This document shows, in pieces, positions 1 through 5,232 of a stretch of 6,298 bases of DNA. How positions within the stretch are numbered: position 1 is the stretch's first letter; every line of letters begins with the position of its first letter. The notes beneath the pieces were generated by a model, which did not search any database, was not told where the DNA came from, and saw nothing but the letters and a program-made list of their open reading frames with translations. Source of the DNA: CAYTET01 sp964436975 (GTDB lineage: Bacteria > Bacillota_I > Bacilli_A > Erysipelotrichales > Erysipelotrichaceae); the NCBI GenBank assembly GCA_964436975.1, contig CAYTET010000078.1, forward strand, positions 1-6,298, written 5' to 3'. Made by a program: the position numbers and the translations under genes.

Positions 1-9
1 CGTCAGCAG

Positions 10-53
10 TGAAGTGGTATTTAACTTTTCACTTCAGCATGAAAATATTTTCA
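10..53. promoter_or_regulatory. Palindromes upstream of the nucleotidyltransferase gene, possible operators
   Basis: Two inverted repeats are visible. TGAAGTG (10-16) pairs with CACTTCA (30-36) across a 13-base gap. TGAAAATATTTTCA (40-53) is a perfect 14-base palindrome. The second fits the CcpA/LacI-type operator pattern TGWAANCGNTNWCA except that the central CG is TA. It would lie about 70-80 bases upstream of the expected transcription start. The sequence shows the symmetry directly; protein binding is inferred. The first repeat could instead be the end of something upstream of the window. Confidence 0.35.
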
Positions 54-109
54 TTGCGGCCCGGCCGGCTTTTGCCCGGCAAACCATATCAATAAGCGGG
101 ATTTTATTA

Positions 110-115
110 TATAAT
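110..115 (+). promoter_or_regulatory. -10 box of the nucleotidyltransferase promoter
   Basis: TATAAT is a perfect sigma-A -10 hexamer, 21 bases before the chosen start codon, giving a transcript start near 122 and a leader of about 15 bases. The ribosome site GAGGTG (125-130) follows. The -35 position with 17-base spacing (87-92, TATCAA) is a poor match, so an activator or weak promoter is possible. Confidence 0.5.
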
Positions 116-136
116 GGGGCTAACGAGGTGACAATA

Positions 137-1024
137 ATGAAAGAACCCGTATTAGTTATTCTGGCAGCCGGCATGGGCAGCCGCTACGGCGGCCTTAAAC
201 AGATTGATACTGTGGGATCCAATAATGAAAGCATCATTGATTTTTCGATTTATGATGCCTATCAGGCCGGTTTCCGCAAGGTAATCCTTATTATCAGACG
301 GGAGCATGAAGCTCTTTTTGATGAACATATCGCCAATAAGATCCGGCCTTTTATGGATGTTGTCTACGCCTATCAGGACATCAACGACCTGCCGGAAGGC
401 TATCGCTGCCCGGCGGCCCGCACCAAGCCCTGGGGCACCACCCAGGCTCTTCTAGCCACCAAGAGGATTATTGACAGTCCCTTTATGGTAATCAACGCCG
501 ATGATTTCTACGGCCGCGAGTCTTATCAGATCATGTATGACTTTCTGGCCCGGCAGGTCAGTGATGATACCTTTGGCATGGTGGGCTACCAGCTTACCAA
601 GACTTTGACAGATAACGGCACGGTCACCCGCGGCGTCTGCCAGGTTGATGACGGCTATCTGACTTCGATTGTGGAAACCACCAGTATCAGCCGGATCAAC
701 GGCCACGCTTACGCTGACGGCATTGAAATTGCTGACGGGATTGCCTCCATGAACTACTGGGGCATGACGCCGGCTGTCTTCCCGCTGCTTGAGCAGCTGT
801 TTGCCGACTTTTTGAAGCAGCATGGCGAAGAACTGAAATCCGAACATGTCATACCGACAGCTATCGGTTCACTTATCGCCAGCCATCTTGTCAAGGTCAA
901 AGTTATGAAAACCGCCGCAGAATGGTTTGGCGTTACCTATGCCCAGGATAAAGAATCGGTTGCCAATAAGATCCAGAACTTTAAAAATGACGGTGTCTAT
1001 CCTTTTGATCTGTGGAAGCGCTGA
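137..1024 (+). CDS. Nucleotidyltransferase family protein (GlmU/RmlA-like fold)
   Basis: 295 residues from the ATG at 137, chosen because GAGGTG lies 6 bases upstream and the protein then begins directly with the first beta strand and nucleotide loop; the reading frame extends upstream to 14 but that part has no family features. The N-terminal motif LAAGMGSRYGGLKQ (residues 9-22) is the nucleotide-binding loop of sugar-phosphate nucleotidyltransferases, a variant of the GxGTR signature. Further family-like segments are PWGTTQALL (98-106), NADDFYG (120-126, probable metal-binding aspartates), SMNYWGM (204-210) and EWFGVTY (262-268). The expected reaction is transfer of NMP from an NTP to a phosphorylated sugar or alcohol in the cytoplasm. 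The substrate cannot be read from the sequence, and no sugar kinase, choline kinase or glycan gene is adjacent. It appears to be a single-gene unit with its own promoter and terminator. The family is clear; the substrate is unknown. Confidence 0.9.
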   Translation: MKEPVLVILAAGMGSRYGGLKQIDTVGSNNESIIDFSIYDAYQAGFRKVILIIRREHEALFDEHIANKIRPFMDVVYAYQDINDLPEGYRCPAARTKPWGTTQALLATKRIIDSPFMVINADDFYGRESYQIMYDFLARQVSDDTFGMVGYQLTKTLTDNGTVTRGVCQVDDGYLTSIVETTSISRINGHAYADGIEIADGIASMNYWGMTPAVFPLLEQLFADFLKQHGEELKSEHVIPTAIGSLIASHLVKVKVMKTAAEWFGVTYAQDKESVANKIQNFKNDGVYPFDLWKR

Positions 1025-1054
1025 TTCATTGGTCTGTTTTTAACCTTAAGCATA

Positions 1055-1089
1055 AAAAAAGCGGTCATTGCAAAACAATGGCCGTTTTT
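1055..1089. terminator. Two-way terminator between convergent nucleotidyltransferase and pcp genes
   Basis: Stem CGGTCATTG (1062-1070) / CAATGGCCG (1076-1084) with a five-base loop and one G-T pair. It is flanked by seven A (1054-1060) on the left and five T (1085-1089) on the right, so it can end transcripts from both sides; the minus-strand T run is the stronger. A second small hairpin, GCGGC-AGA-GCCGC (1092-1104), sits between it and the end of pcp. Confidence 0.85.
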
Positions 1090-1123
1090 CTGCGGCAGAG
1101 CCGCTCATCATGAATAATCAGCT

Positions 1124-1735
1124 TTATTCAGCGTTTTCGACAATAGCTTCCAGCGAAGCGGTAATGGCCTCGGTAATCTGGGTCAGACTCAGCGCCGGGA
1201 CATTCTTCTTGTCGACGACCTGCTCGGTTAAAAACGGCACATGCATAAAGCCGCCGATGGTACCGGGAAACTCTTTGGAAATATGATAGAGAACACCATA
1301 CATCAGATCATTGCAGACATAGGTTCCGGCTGATTCGGACAGCTGGGCCGGAATGCCGCGGGCTCTGATCTTCTCCGCCATGGCCTTAATCGGCAGGCTG
1401 GCAAAATAAGCCGCGGGACCGTCCGCGAAAACCGGCTCGTCAACCGGCTGATTGCCTTCATTATCCGGGATGCGCGCATCGTTGACATTGATGGCGATCC
1501 GCTCCGGAGTAACCGCAAAGCGGCCGCCGGCCTGACCGACACACAGCACGGCATCCGGCTGTTCCTTCTTCATGGCCTGATAGGCAACATCGACAGCCTT
1601 GCCAAAGACAACGGGAACTTCCACTTTGACAATCTGTGCGCCCTTTATTTCATCCTTAACAAGTTCAACGGCTTTTTCCGCCGGGTTGACACTCTCCCCG
1701 CCGAAAGGGCCAAAACAGGTTACAAGAATCTTCAT
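1124..1735 (-). CDS. pcp: Pyroglutamyl-peptidase I (pyrrolidone-carboxylate peptidase)
   Basis: 203 residues, close to the usual 200-215 for the family. It is a cytoplasmic cysteine peptidase of MEROPS family C15 that removes an N-terminal pyroglutamate (5-oxoproline) from peptides. The N-terminus MKILVTCFGPFGGESVNP is typical. The catalytic triad is readable: Glu78 in VTPERIAIN, Cys141 in SAGTYVCND, and His165 in GFMHVPFL, matching the Glu/Cys/His triad of Bacillus enzymes. The start at 1735 has a strong site AAGGAGGT (1743-1750). It is the last gene of a minus-strand block behind the DUF969 and DUF979 membrane proteins, 85 bases after the DUF979 stop. A hairpin and its own extended -10 box in that gap suggest it can also be transcribed separately. 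The enzyme would produce free 5-oxoproline, the presumed substrate of the neighbouring transporter. No frame damage or missing catalytic residue is seen. Confidence 0.97.
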   Translation of the reverse strand: MKILVTCFGPFGGESVNPAEKAVELVKDEIKGAQIVKVEVPVVFGKAVDVAYQAMKKEQPDAVLCVGQAGGRFAVTPERIAINVNDARIPDNEGNQPVDEPVFADGPAAYFASLPIKAMAEKIRARGIPAQLSESAGTYVCNDLMYGVLYHISKEFPGTIGGFMHVPFLTEQVVDKKNVPALSLTQITEAITASLEAIVENAE

Positions 1736-1756
1736 AATAAGTACCTCCTTGTAATT

Positions 1757-1765
1757 ATTGTACCA
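1757..1765 (-). promoter_or_regulatory. Extended -10 promoter for pcp
   Basis: On the minus strand TGGTACAAT is an extended -10 box (TG, one base, TACAAT). The expected start near 1750 would leave a leader of only about 15 bases, beginning at the AAGGAGGT ribosome site. The -35 position falls in the hairpin at 1768-1795 and is not a good match, which is tolerated by extended -10 promoters. The stretch TACAATAAT is identical to that in front of the DUF969 gene. Confidence 0.45.
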
Positions 1766-1767
1766 TA

Positions 1768-1795
1768 AGAGCCCGTACCGCAGGGGCCGGGCTCT
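1768..1795. terminator. Hairpin between DUF979 gene and pcp, possible attenuator
   Basis: AGAGCCCG (1768-1775) and CGGGCTCT (1788-1795) form a perfect 8-base stem with a 12-base loop. For minus-strand transcription it follows the DUF979 stop by about 25 bases, but only two T follow it, so it is a weak intrinsic terminator at best. It may lower read-through into pcp or mark a processing or stabilising site at the 3' end of the transporter message. Confidence 0.45.
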
Positions 1796-1820
1796 ATTTT
1801 ACTATAGGTTATAGCGTGTC

Positions 1821-2783
1821 TTAGAATGCGAAGCAGTACAGCAGGATAATGTGGATTACCAGCATGATAAGGGCCACAGGAACCTGACTCTTGATGATAG
1901 TGTACTTGCTCTTGGTATCCAGCAAGGCGGCCGGAACAATGTTGAAGTTGGCGGCCATCGGAGTCATCAGCGTGCCGCAGTAGCCGGCGGTTAAGCCTAG
2001 GGCACCGACAACAACCGGATTGGCACCCTGCATGATCAGGAACGGAATACCAATACCGACAGTGATAACGGAGAAGGCGGCAAAGCCGTTGCCCATTATC
2101 ATTGTAAACAGTGCCATGCCGACGCAGTAGACGATACAGGCAATCAGCAGGTTGCCATCAGGAATGATGGCACTGACGCCGTTAGCGATAACCGTGCCGA
2201 CGCCAGCCGCTGTAAACAGAGCGCCCAAGGCACTCAGCAGCTGCGGCAGGATGCCGGTCGAGCCGATGCTGTCCATCAGACGGGTGCCGTCATCGACAGC
2301 AAACTTGAACGGGGCTTTGGTCATAACCAGAACCGTAATCAGAGCTAAAACGGACGCAATGCCGATGGCATTGTTGGAAGTCATGAAGTTGAGCGCGGGA
2401 ACAGCGGCGCCCAGAGTCGCACACAGAACGGCGGAAAGCGCCAGAACCAGTGACGGAATGAAAATCTTGTATCCGATCTTGTCAGCTTCTTTGCGGACCT
2501 GGACAGGATCAGGATTGTTGGAAGCACTGGGAACGACACCCTTGATTGCCGTTAAGACAGCAAACAGAATGATGGCAATTCCGGTGATATACTTGGGAAG
2601 CCAGAAGCCGAAGCAGAAGGTAAATGCCAGCAAGAACCAGAATGCGACAGTTGTGATCTTCTTTTTGGCATTGGGATCCTTGAGGGCTTTGACACCAACA
2701 AGGGCAAAAATGATACCGATTAAGAAATAGAATACTTCAGCCACCCATTTGGCGGCCGTCATTCCTGCTAATATTTCAGCCAT
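1821..2783 (-). CDS. DUF979 family membrane protein, putative 5-oxoproline transporter subunit
   Basis: 320 residues, the usual size for DUF979. It is very hydrophobic, with about ten candidate membrane segments (roughly 14-34, 46-64, 66-82, 107-131, 138-156, 178-204, 211-232, 234-253, 256-272 and 300-320) and a charged loop at 84-106. The segment GYCGTLMTPMAANFNIVPA (268-286) is a family-like Gly/Pro re-entrant region of the type seen in ion-coupled organic anion transporters. The start codon overlaps the DUF969 stop by one base (TAATG), with the ribosome site AAAGGAG (2794-2800) inside the end of the upstream gene, so translation is probably coupled and the two proteins made in similar amounts. 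DUF969 and DUF979 occur as neighbours in many bacteria, often beside pcp or 5-oxoprolinase genes, which is the basis of the 5-oxoproline transporter name. Direct transport evidence for this protein cannot be seen here. Family assignment is strong; substrate is inferred from context. Confidence 0.88.
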   Translation of the reverse strand: MAEILAGMTAAKWVAEVFYFLIGIIFALVGVKALKDPNAKKKITTVAFWFLLAFTFCFGFWLPKYITGIAIILFAVLTAIKGVVPSASNNPDPVQVRKEADKIGYKIFIPSLVLALSAVLCATLGAAVPALNFMTSNNAIGIASVLALITVLVMTKAPFKFAVDDGTRLMDSIGSTGILPQLLSALGALFTAAGVGTVIANGVSAIIPDGNLLIACIVYCVGMALFTMIMGNGFAAFSVITVGIGIPFLIMQGANPVVVGALGLTAGYCGTLMTPMAANFNIVPAALLDTKSKYTIIKSQVPVALIMLVIHIILLYCFAF

Positions 2784-3472
2784 TATTGTGCCGCTCCTTT
2801 CTTCTGGGAAGCCATTTTCGTTAATTTCTTATCGATGACAGCGCAGCGTGCTACGCCGACGATAAATGAAATGACCGCAATCGGGATTGACCAGCTGGCA
2901 ATCTGCAGAGCGGTTACTTCATAGCCCTGCTCAACTAACGTCGAGACAATCAGCAGAGTGCCGCTGGCACCCATAAAGCAGTTCTGGGCATAGAAGTTGC
3001 CATAGTTTTCAGAAGCTGCCGCGGCGCCCTTGATGACATCATCCATCTCTTCATCATAAGAGCCATACTTGACAGCAGCTGCACCTTCGGCCATCGGCAG
3101 AACGACCGGACGGACGAACTGGGCATGACCGCCTAAACGGACTGAGAAAGCGGCGGCTAACGTACGGATAGCCTGATAGACACCGATGACGCCTCCGGCG
3201 GTGGCGTTTTTGATGCTGCGGATAAAGTCAATGGCTTTTTCCTTCAGACCATAGCGCTCACAAACACCGATGGCCGGCAATGTCAGAACAAACAGTGTAG
3301 CCGTACGGTTGGAAATAAACGACGAACCAAGCGTCGTAAGGATGTCAGTAACACTCATGCCGGCTACCAGACCTGTTGCGATGCCTGCCAGAACGACAGT
3401 GGCGATGGTATCAAATCTGAGGATGAAGCCGACGATGACAATTACGACACCAATGAGCTTAAGAATCTCCAT
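2783..3472 (-). CDS. DUF969 family membrane protein, putative 5-oxoproline transporter subunit
   Basis: 229 residues, the usual size for DUF969. Candidate membrane segments lie near residues 4-19, 22-38, 57-73, 91-108, 165-181 and 193-209. The central polar stretch RLGGHAQFVRPVVLPMAEGA (112-131) and SENYGNFYAQNCF (154-166) are the family's conserved parts and probably carry substrate-contacting residues (Arg112, His116, Arg121, Asn156, Asn164). The tail is short and basic. The start at 3472 has AAAGGAGGG (3484-3492) 11 bases upstream. It is the first gene of the DUF969-DUF979-pcp block. Together the two membrane proteins total about 550 residues, the size of a single-chain secondary transporter, so they likely form one split permease. 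The neighbouring pyroglutamyl peptidase points to 5-oxoproline as substrate, by context rather than direct proof. Confidence 0.88.
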   Translation of the reverse strand: MEILKLIGVVIVIVGFILRFDTIATVVLAGIATGLVAGMSVTDILTTLGSSFISNRTATLFVLTLPAIGVCERYGLKEKAIDFIRSIKNATAGGVIGVYQAIRTLAAAFSVRLGGHAQFVRPVVLPMAEGAAAVKYGSYDEEMDDVIKGAAAASENYGNFYAQNCFMGASGTLLIVSTLVEQGYEVTALQIASWSIPIAVISFIVGVARCAVIDKKLTKMASQKKGAAQ

Positions 3473-3501
3473 AAGGATTTGCTCCCTCCTTTATGCCCAT
3501 T

Positions 3502-3510
3502 ATTGTATCA
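3502..3510 (-). promoter_or_regulatory. Extended -10 promoter of the DUF969-DUF979 operon
   Basis: Minus-strand TGATACAAT is an extended -10 box. The expected start near 3494 lies directly before the ribosome site (3484-3492), leaving a leader of about 22 bases. The -35 position (3525-3530, CTGAAT) is weak. Three GTGAAA repeats begin six bases further upstream, in a suitable place for an activator. Confidence 0.5.
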
Positions 3511-3535
3511 CATATTTTCCCAAAATTCAGAAATG

Positions 3536-3582
3536 TTTCACAAAAATGAAAACTTTTCACTTTTTGCGAGAAGCGCTTTCAC
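3536..3582 (-). promoter_or_regulatory. Three phased GTGAAA repeats upstream of the transporter operon
   Basis: On the minus strand GTGAAA occurs at 3536-3541, 3555-3560 and 3577-3582, spaced 19 and 22 bases, close to two helical turns. The middle copy overlaps the 13-base inverted repeat TGAAAA-C-TTTTCA (3547-3559). The distal copy lies in minus-strand TGAAAGCGCTTCTC (3568-3581), which agrees with the CcpA operator pattern at 11 of 14 positions. The repeats sit between the preceding gene's terminator and the operon's promoter. Regulator binding is inferred from spacing and position only. Confidence 0.4.
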
Positions 3583-3604
3583 TTCGACCGGCCGGTCCAG
3601 CCGG

Positions 3605-3625
3605 AAAAAAAGCGCCGCAGCGCTT
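3605..3625 (-). terminator. Terminator of the small membrane-protein gene
   Basis: Minus-strand stem AAGCGC (3625-3620), loop TGCG, GCGCTT (3615-3610), then five more T (3609-3605). It begins three bases after the stop codon at 3628-3630 and should isolate the downstream transporter operon. The perfect palindrome GACCGGCCGGTC (3586-3597) lies just beyond. Confidence 0.9.
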
Positions 3626-3627
3626 CC

Positions 3628-4044
3628 TTATTTCTTAATCTGGCCGGGCTGCTTGATGATGCAGGAGCGGTCAACCGCAAAGGACATTTCCAGCACCCGG
3701 GTAATTATTTTCTGGGTCTGGACAGCATCCTGACCGGTCATTTCCATCAGTTCAGCCAGTGACCAGTGGGTTTTAGCCAGCAGCTTTTTGGCATACTTGT
3801 CATTCTCCTTGACTACGTCAACCACAAAATAGCCTATGATGACCAGCGGAAACGTAATCAATACCCGGCCCAGGGTAATGGTAAAGGTCAGCTTGCCGTC
3901 CCGGAAAAACAGCAGCAGAGCCACGGCCAGCACCAGGGCAAACAGAAAAAGGTAATAGATGAAATGCTGCATATAGGAGCGCTTGTAGCCAATCAGATGA
4001 ATGGGCTTTTTAAAATCGTAGACGGTGTCATATTTATAGGCCAT
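3628..4044 (-). CDS. Small two-helix membrane protein of unknown function
   Basis: 138 residues from the ATG at 4044. The frame can be opened six codons earlier at a GTG (4062), but that would place the good ribosome site AAAAGAGGT inside the gene; the site sits 6 bases before the ATG. I do not recognise the family with certainty. Residues 1-27 are polar and basic, two membrane helices follow (about 28-47 and 55-77), and a soluble tail covers 78-138. The tail, especially KTHWSLAELMEMTG and ITRVLEMSFAVDRSCII (about 91-130), has the helix-turn-helix then strand rhythm of a small winged-helix or PCI-like domain: a leucine-rich helix, a turn at MTGQD, a second helix and a beta hairpin. With a short loop between the helices, both ends would be on the same side, probably the cytoplasm. 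It has its own promoter and terminator and is divergent from the aminopeptidase-like gene, with which it may be co-regulated. Function unknown. Confidence 0.8.
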   Translation of the reverse strand: MAYKYDTVYDFKKPIHLIGYKRSYMQHFIYYLFLFALVLAVALLLFFRDGKLTFTITLGRVLITFPLVIIGYFVVDVVKENDKYAKKLLAKTHWSLAELMEMTGQDAVQTQKIITRVLEMSFAVDRSCIIKQPGQIKK

Positions 4045-4080
4045 CACAATACCTCTTTTCACAGATCTTTTATGCTGTTA

Positions 4081-4109
4081 ATTCTAGCAGATGCGGCCCG
4101 TCTTGTCAT
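4081..4109 (-). promoter_or_regulatory. Promoter of the small membrane-protein gene
   Basis: Minus-strand ATGACA (-35, 4104-4109), a 17-base spacer and TAGAAT (-10, 4081-4086). Each hexamer differs from consensus at one position, and the -10 is preceded by TGC, making it extended. The expected start is near 4074, about 30 bases before the ATG at 4044. Confidence 0.7.
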
Positions 4110-4121
4110 TAAGCAGTCCGG

Positions 4122-4150
4122 TTGAATCTGACCAGGGGTTGCGCTAGAAT
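4122..4150 (+). promoter_or_regulatory. Promoter of the aminopeptidase-like gene
   Basis: TTGAAT (-35, 4122-4127), a 17-base spacer and TAGAAT (-10, 4145-4150). The expected start is near 4157, 20 bases before the ATG. It is back to back with the minus-strand promoter: the two -35 boxes are 12 bases apart and the two -10 regions form a 9-base perfect inverted repeat (4080-4088 with 4143-4151). Confidence 0.7.
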
Positions 4151-4176
4151 TGAGACGTCATTGAAAGGCGATCGAT

Positions 4177-5139
4177 ATGGATATTTCTACCGGAGCATCA
4201 ATACTGGTTAATAACTGGGCGCAGCTTAACCGCGAAGACGTCCTGCATTTTATAACGGATGAAAATCATCAGCAGGAAGCCGAAGCGGTCCGCCAGCAGG
4301 TGGAGCTGATCGGGGCTTATCCCAAAATCACGATACTCAAAGCCGACCAGGTTCAGTCCGGCCAGGCGCTGGAGCGCTTTGCCCGGAAACTTGATTTTGC
4401 CAACGTGATTGTGGGAGCCACCACCTTCTCGTTTGTGACCACTGACGCCGTTCAGTATGCCCTGACCCACGGCTCCTATTTTATTTCGCTGCCCCTGGCT
4501 ACAACAGACGGCTCCTCATTATTTCAGCGTGAATTCATGGCCATGAGCTGCCAGCAGGCTCAGCGGATGGCCAAAGCCCCGCTGAAAAAGCTTAACAGCA
4601 CCGATGAAATCCGGGCCGTCACGGCTTTGGGAACCGATCTGGTCTTTACAAAGCATGGCCGTAAGGCCTTCTGCTTTACCGGACTGGCAGCCGGCCGGCA
4701 TCATTTTGCCTCGGCTTCCTTTGAAATCTGCGTGCCGATTGAAGAATATACGGCCAGCGGCACTTTGGTCCTTGACGGCTCGCTGGGTTATATCGGCAGA
4801 GTCGAAAAGCCCTTCCGGCTGAGTTTAAAAGACGGTCTTATAACCTGGATTGAGCCGACTTTCGACGGCCTCAGGCTTAAAAAATACATTGACTCATTCA
4901 GTGATCCGGAGATGTACCGGGCCGCTGAATTCGGCATCGGCCTCAACTCCCTGGCCCGCTGTGACGGAGTTGCCTATATTGAAGATGAATCCGTATACGG
5001 CACTTTCCACATCGGCTTTGGCCGCAATATTGCCCTGGGCGGCAAGCATCAGGCCAAGGGCCACTACGATCTGATCACCCGCCAGCCGGACATCTATGCC
5101 GGCAGCACTAAAATAATGGCGGCCGGCCGTTTTATCTGA
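4177..5139 (+). CDS. Aminopeptidase T (M29)-like metalloprotein
   Basis: 320 residues. The C-terminal third carries the pattern of the M29 aminopeptidase / AmpS group, also shared by the 2,5-dihydroxypyridine dioxygenase NicX: AEFGIGLN with Glu251, EDES with Glu271, GTFHIGFG with His278, and GHYDLI with His296 and Asp298. In M29 enzymes two Glu, two His and one Asp at matching places hold two metal ions; NicX keeps the His and His-x-Asp for one iron. The N-terminal half (about 1-150) resembles the nucleotide-free Rossmann-like domain of the group. The protein is shorter than the roughly 410 residues of true M29 aminopeptidases, and the ligand motifs are closer together (Glu271 to His278 is 7 residues, His278 to His296 is 18), so peptidase activity should not be assumed. 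The start has AAAGG (4164-4168) 8 bases upstream. It has no signal peptide and is probably cytoplasmic. It is a single-gene unit, divergent from the small membrane protein and convergent with the E2-like gene. Confidence 0.7.
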   Translation: MDISTGASILVNNWAQLNREDVLHFITDENHQQEAEAVRQQVELIGAYPKITILKADQVQSGQALERFARKLDFANVIVGATTFSFVTTDAVQYALTHGSYFISLPLATTDGSSLFQREFMAMSCQQAQRMAKAPLKKLNSTDEIRAVTALGTDLVFTKHGRKAFCFTGLAAGRHHFASASFEICVPIEEYTASGTLVLDGSLGYIGRVEKPFRLSLKDGLITWIEPTFDGLRLKKYIDSFSDPEMYRAAEFGIGLNSLARCDGVAYIEDESVYGTFHIGFGRNIALGGKHQAKGHYDLITRQPDIYAGSTKIMAAGRFI

Positions 5140-5202
5140 CCCCTTCCGACCTGTTATTTTATGAAAAGTCCGGCTGGTAAGACAGCCCGGCCCTTATACG
5201 CA

Positions 5203-5232
5203 AAAAGCAGCGGCAGGCTGCTTTTCTTGTTT
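5203..5232. terminator. Two-way terminator between aminopeptidase-like and E2-like genes
   Basis: AAAAGCAGC (5203-5211) pairs perfectly with GCTGCTTTT (5217-5225) around a five-base loop. On the plus strand it is followed by CTTGTTTTT. On the minus strand, the T's pairing with the A's of the left arm supply the tract. A weaker hairpin (5171-5177 with 5184-5191, one bulged base) precedes it in the 93-base gap. Confidence 0.85.

Noticed and set aside
14..136. Upstream extension of the nucleotidyltransferase frame to a GTG at 14
   Set aside because: The extra 41 residues have no family features, and the promoter and ribosome site at 110-130 would lie inside the gene.
2152..2730. 192-codon open frame on the plus strand inside the DUF979 gene
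   Set aside because: It is antisense to a clear membrane-protein gene, has no convincing ribosome site, and its composition mirrors the codon bias of the real gene.
3270..3733. Plus-strand open frames crossing the DUF969 promoter region
   Set aside because: They run antisense through the DUF969 start, the promoter, and the terminator and end of the small membrane-protein gene, with no recognisable protein.
4045..4062. GTG at 4062 as start of the small membrane protein
   Set aside because: It would place the ribosome site inside the gene and has no site of its own at proper spacing; the ATG at 4044 is well placed.
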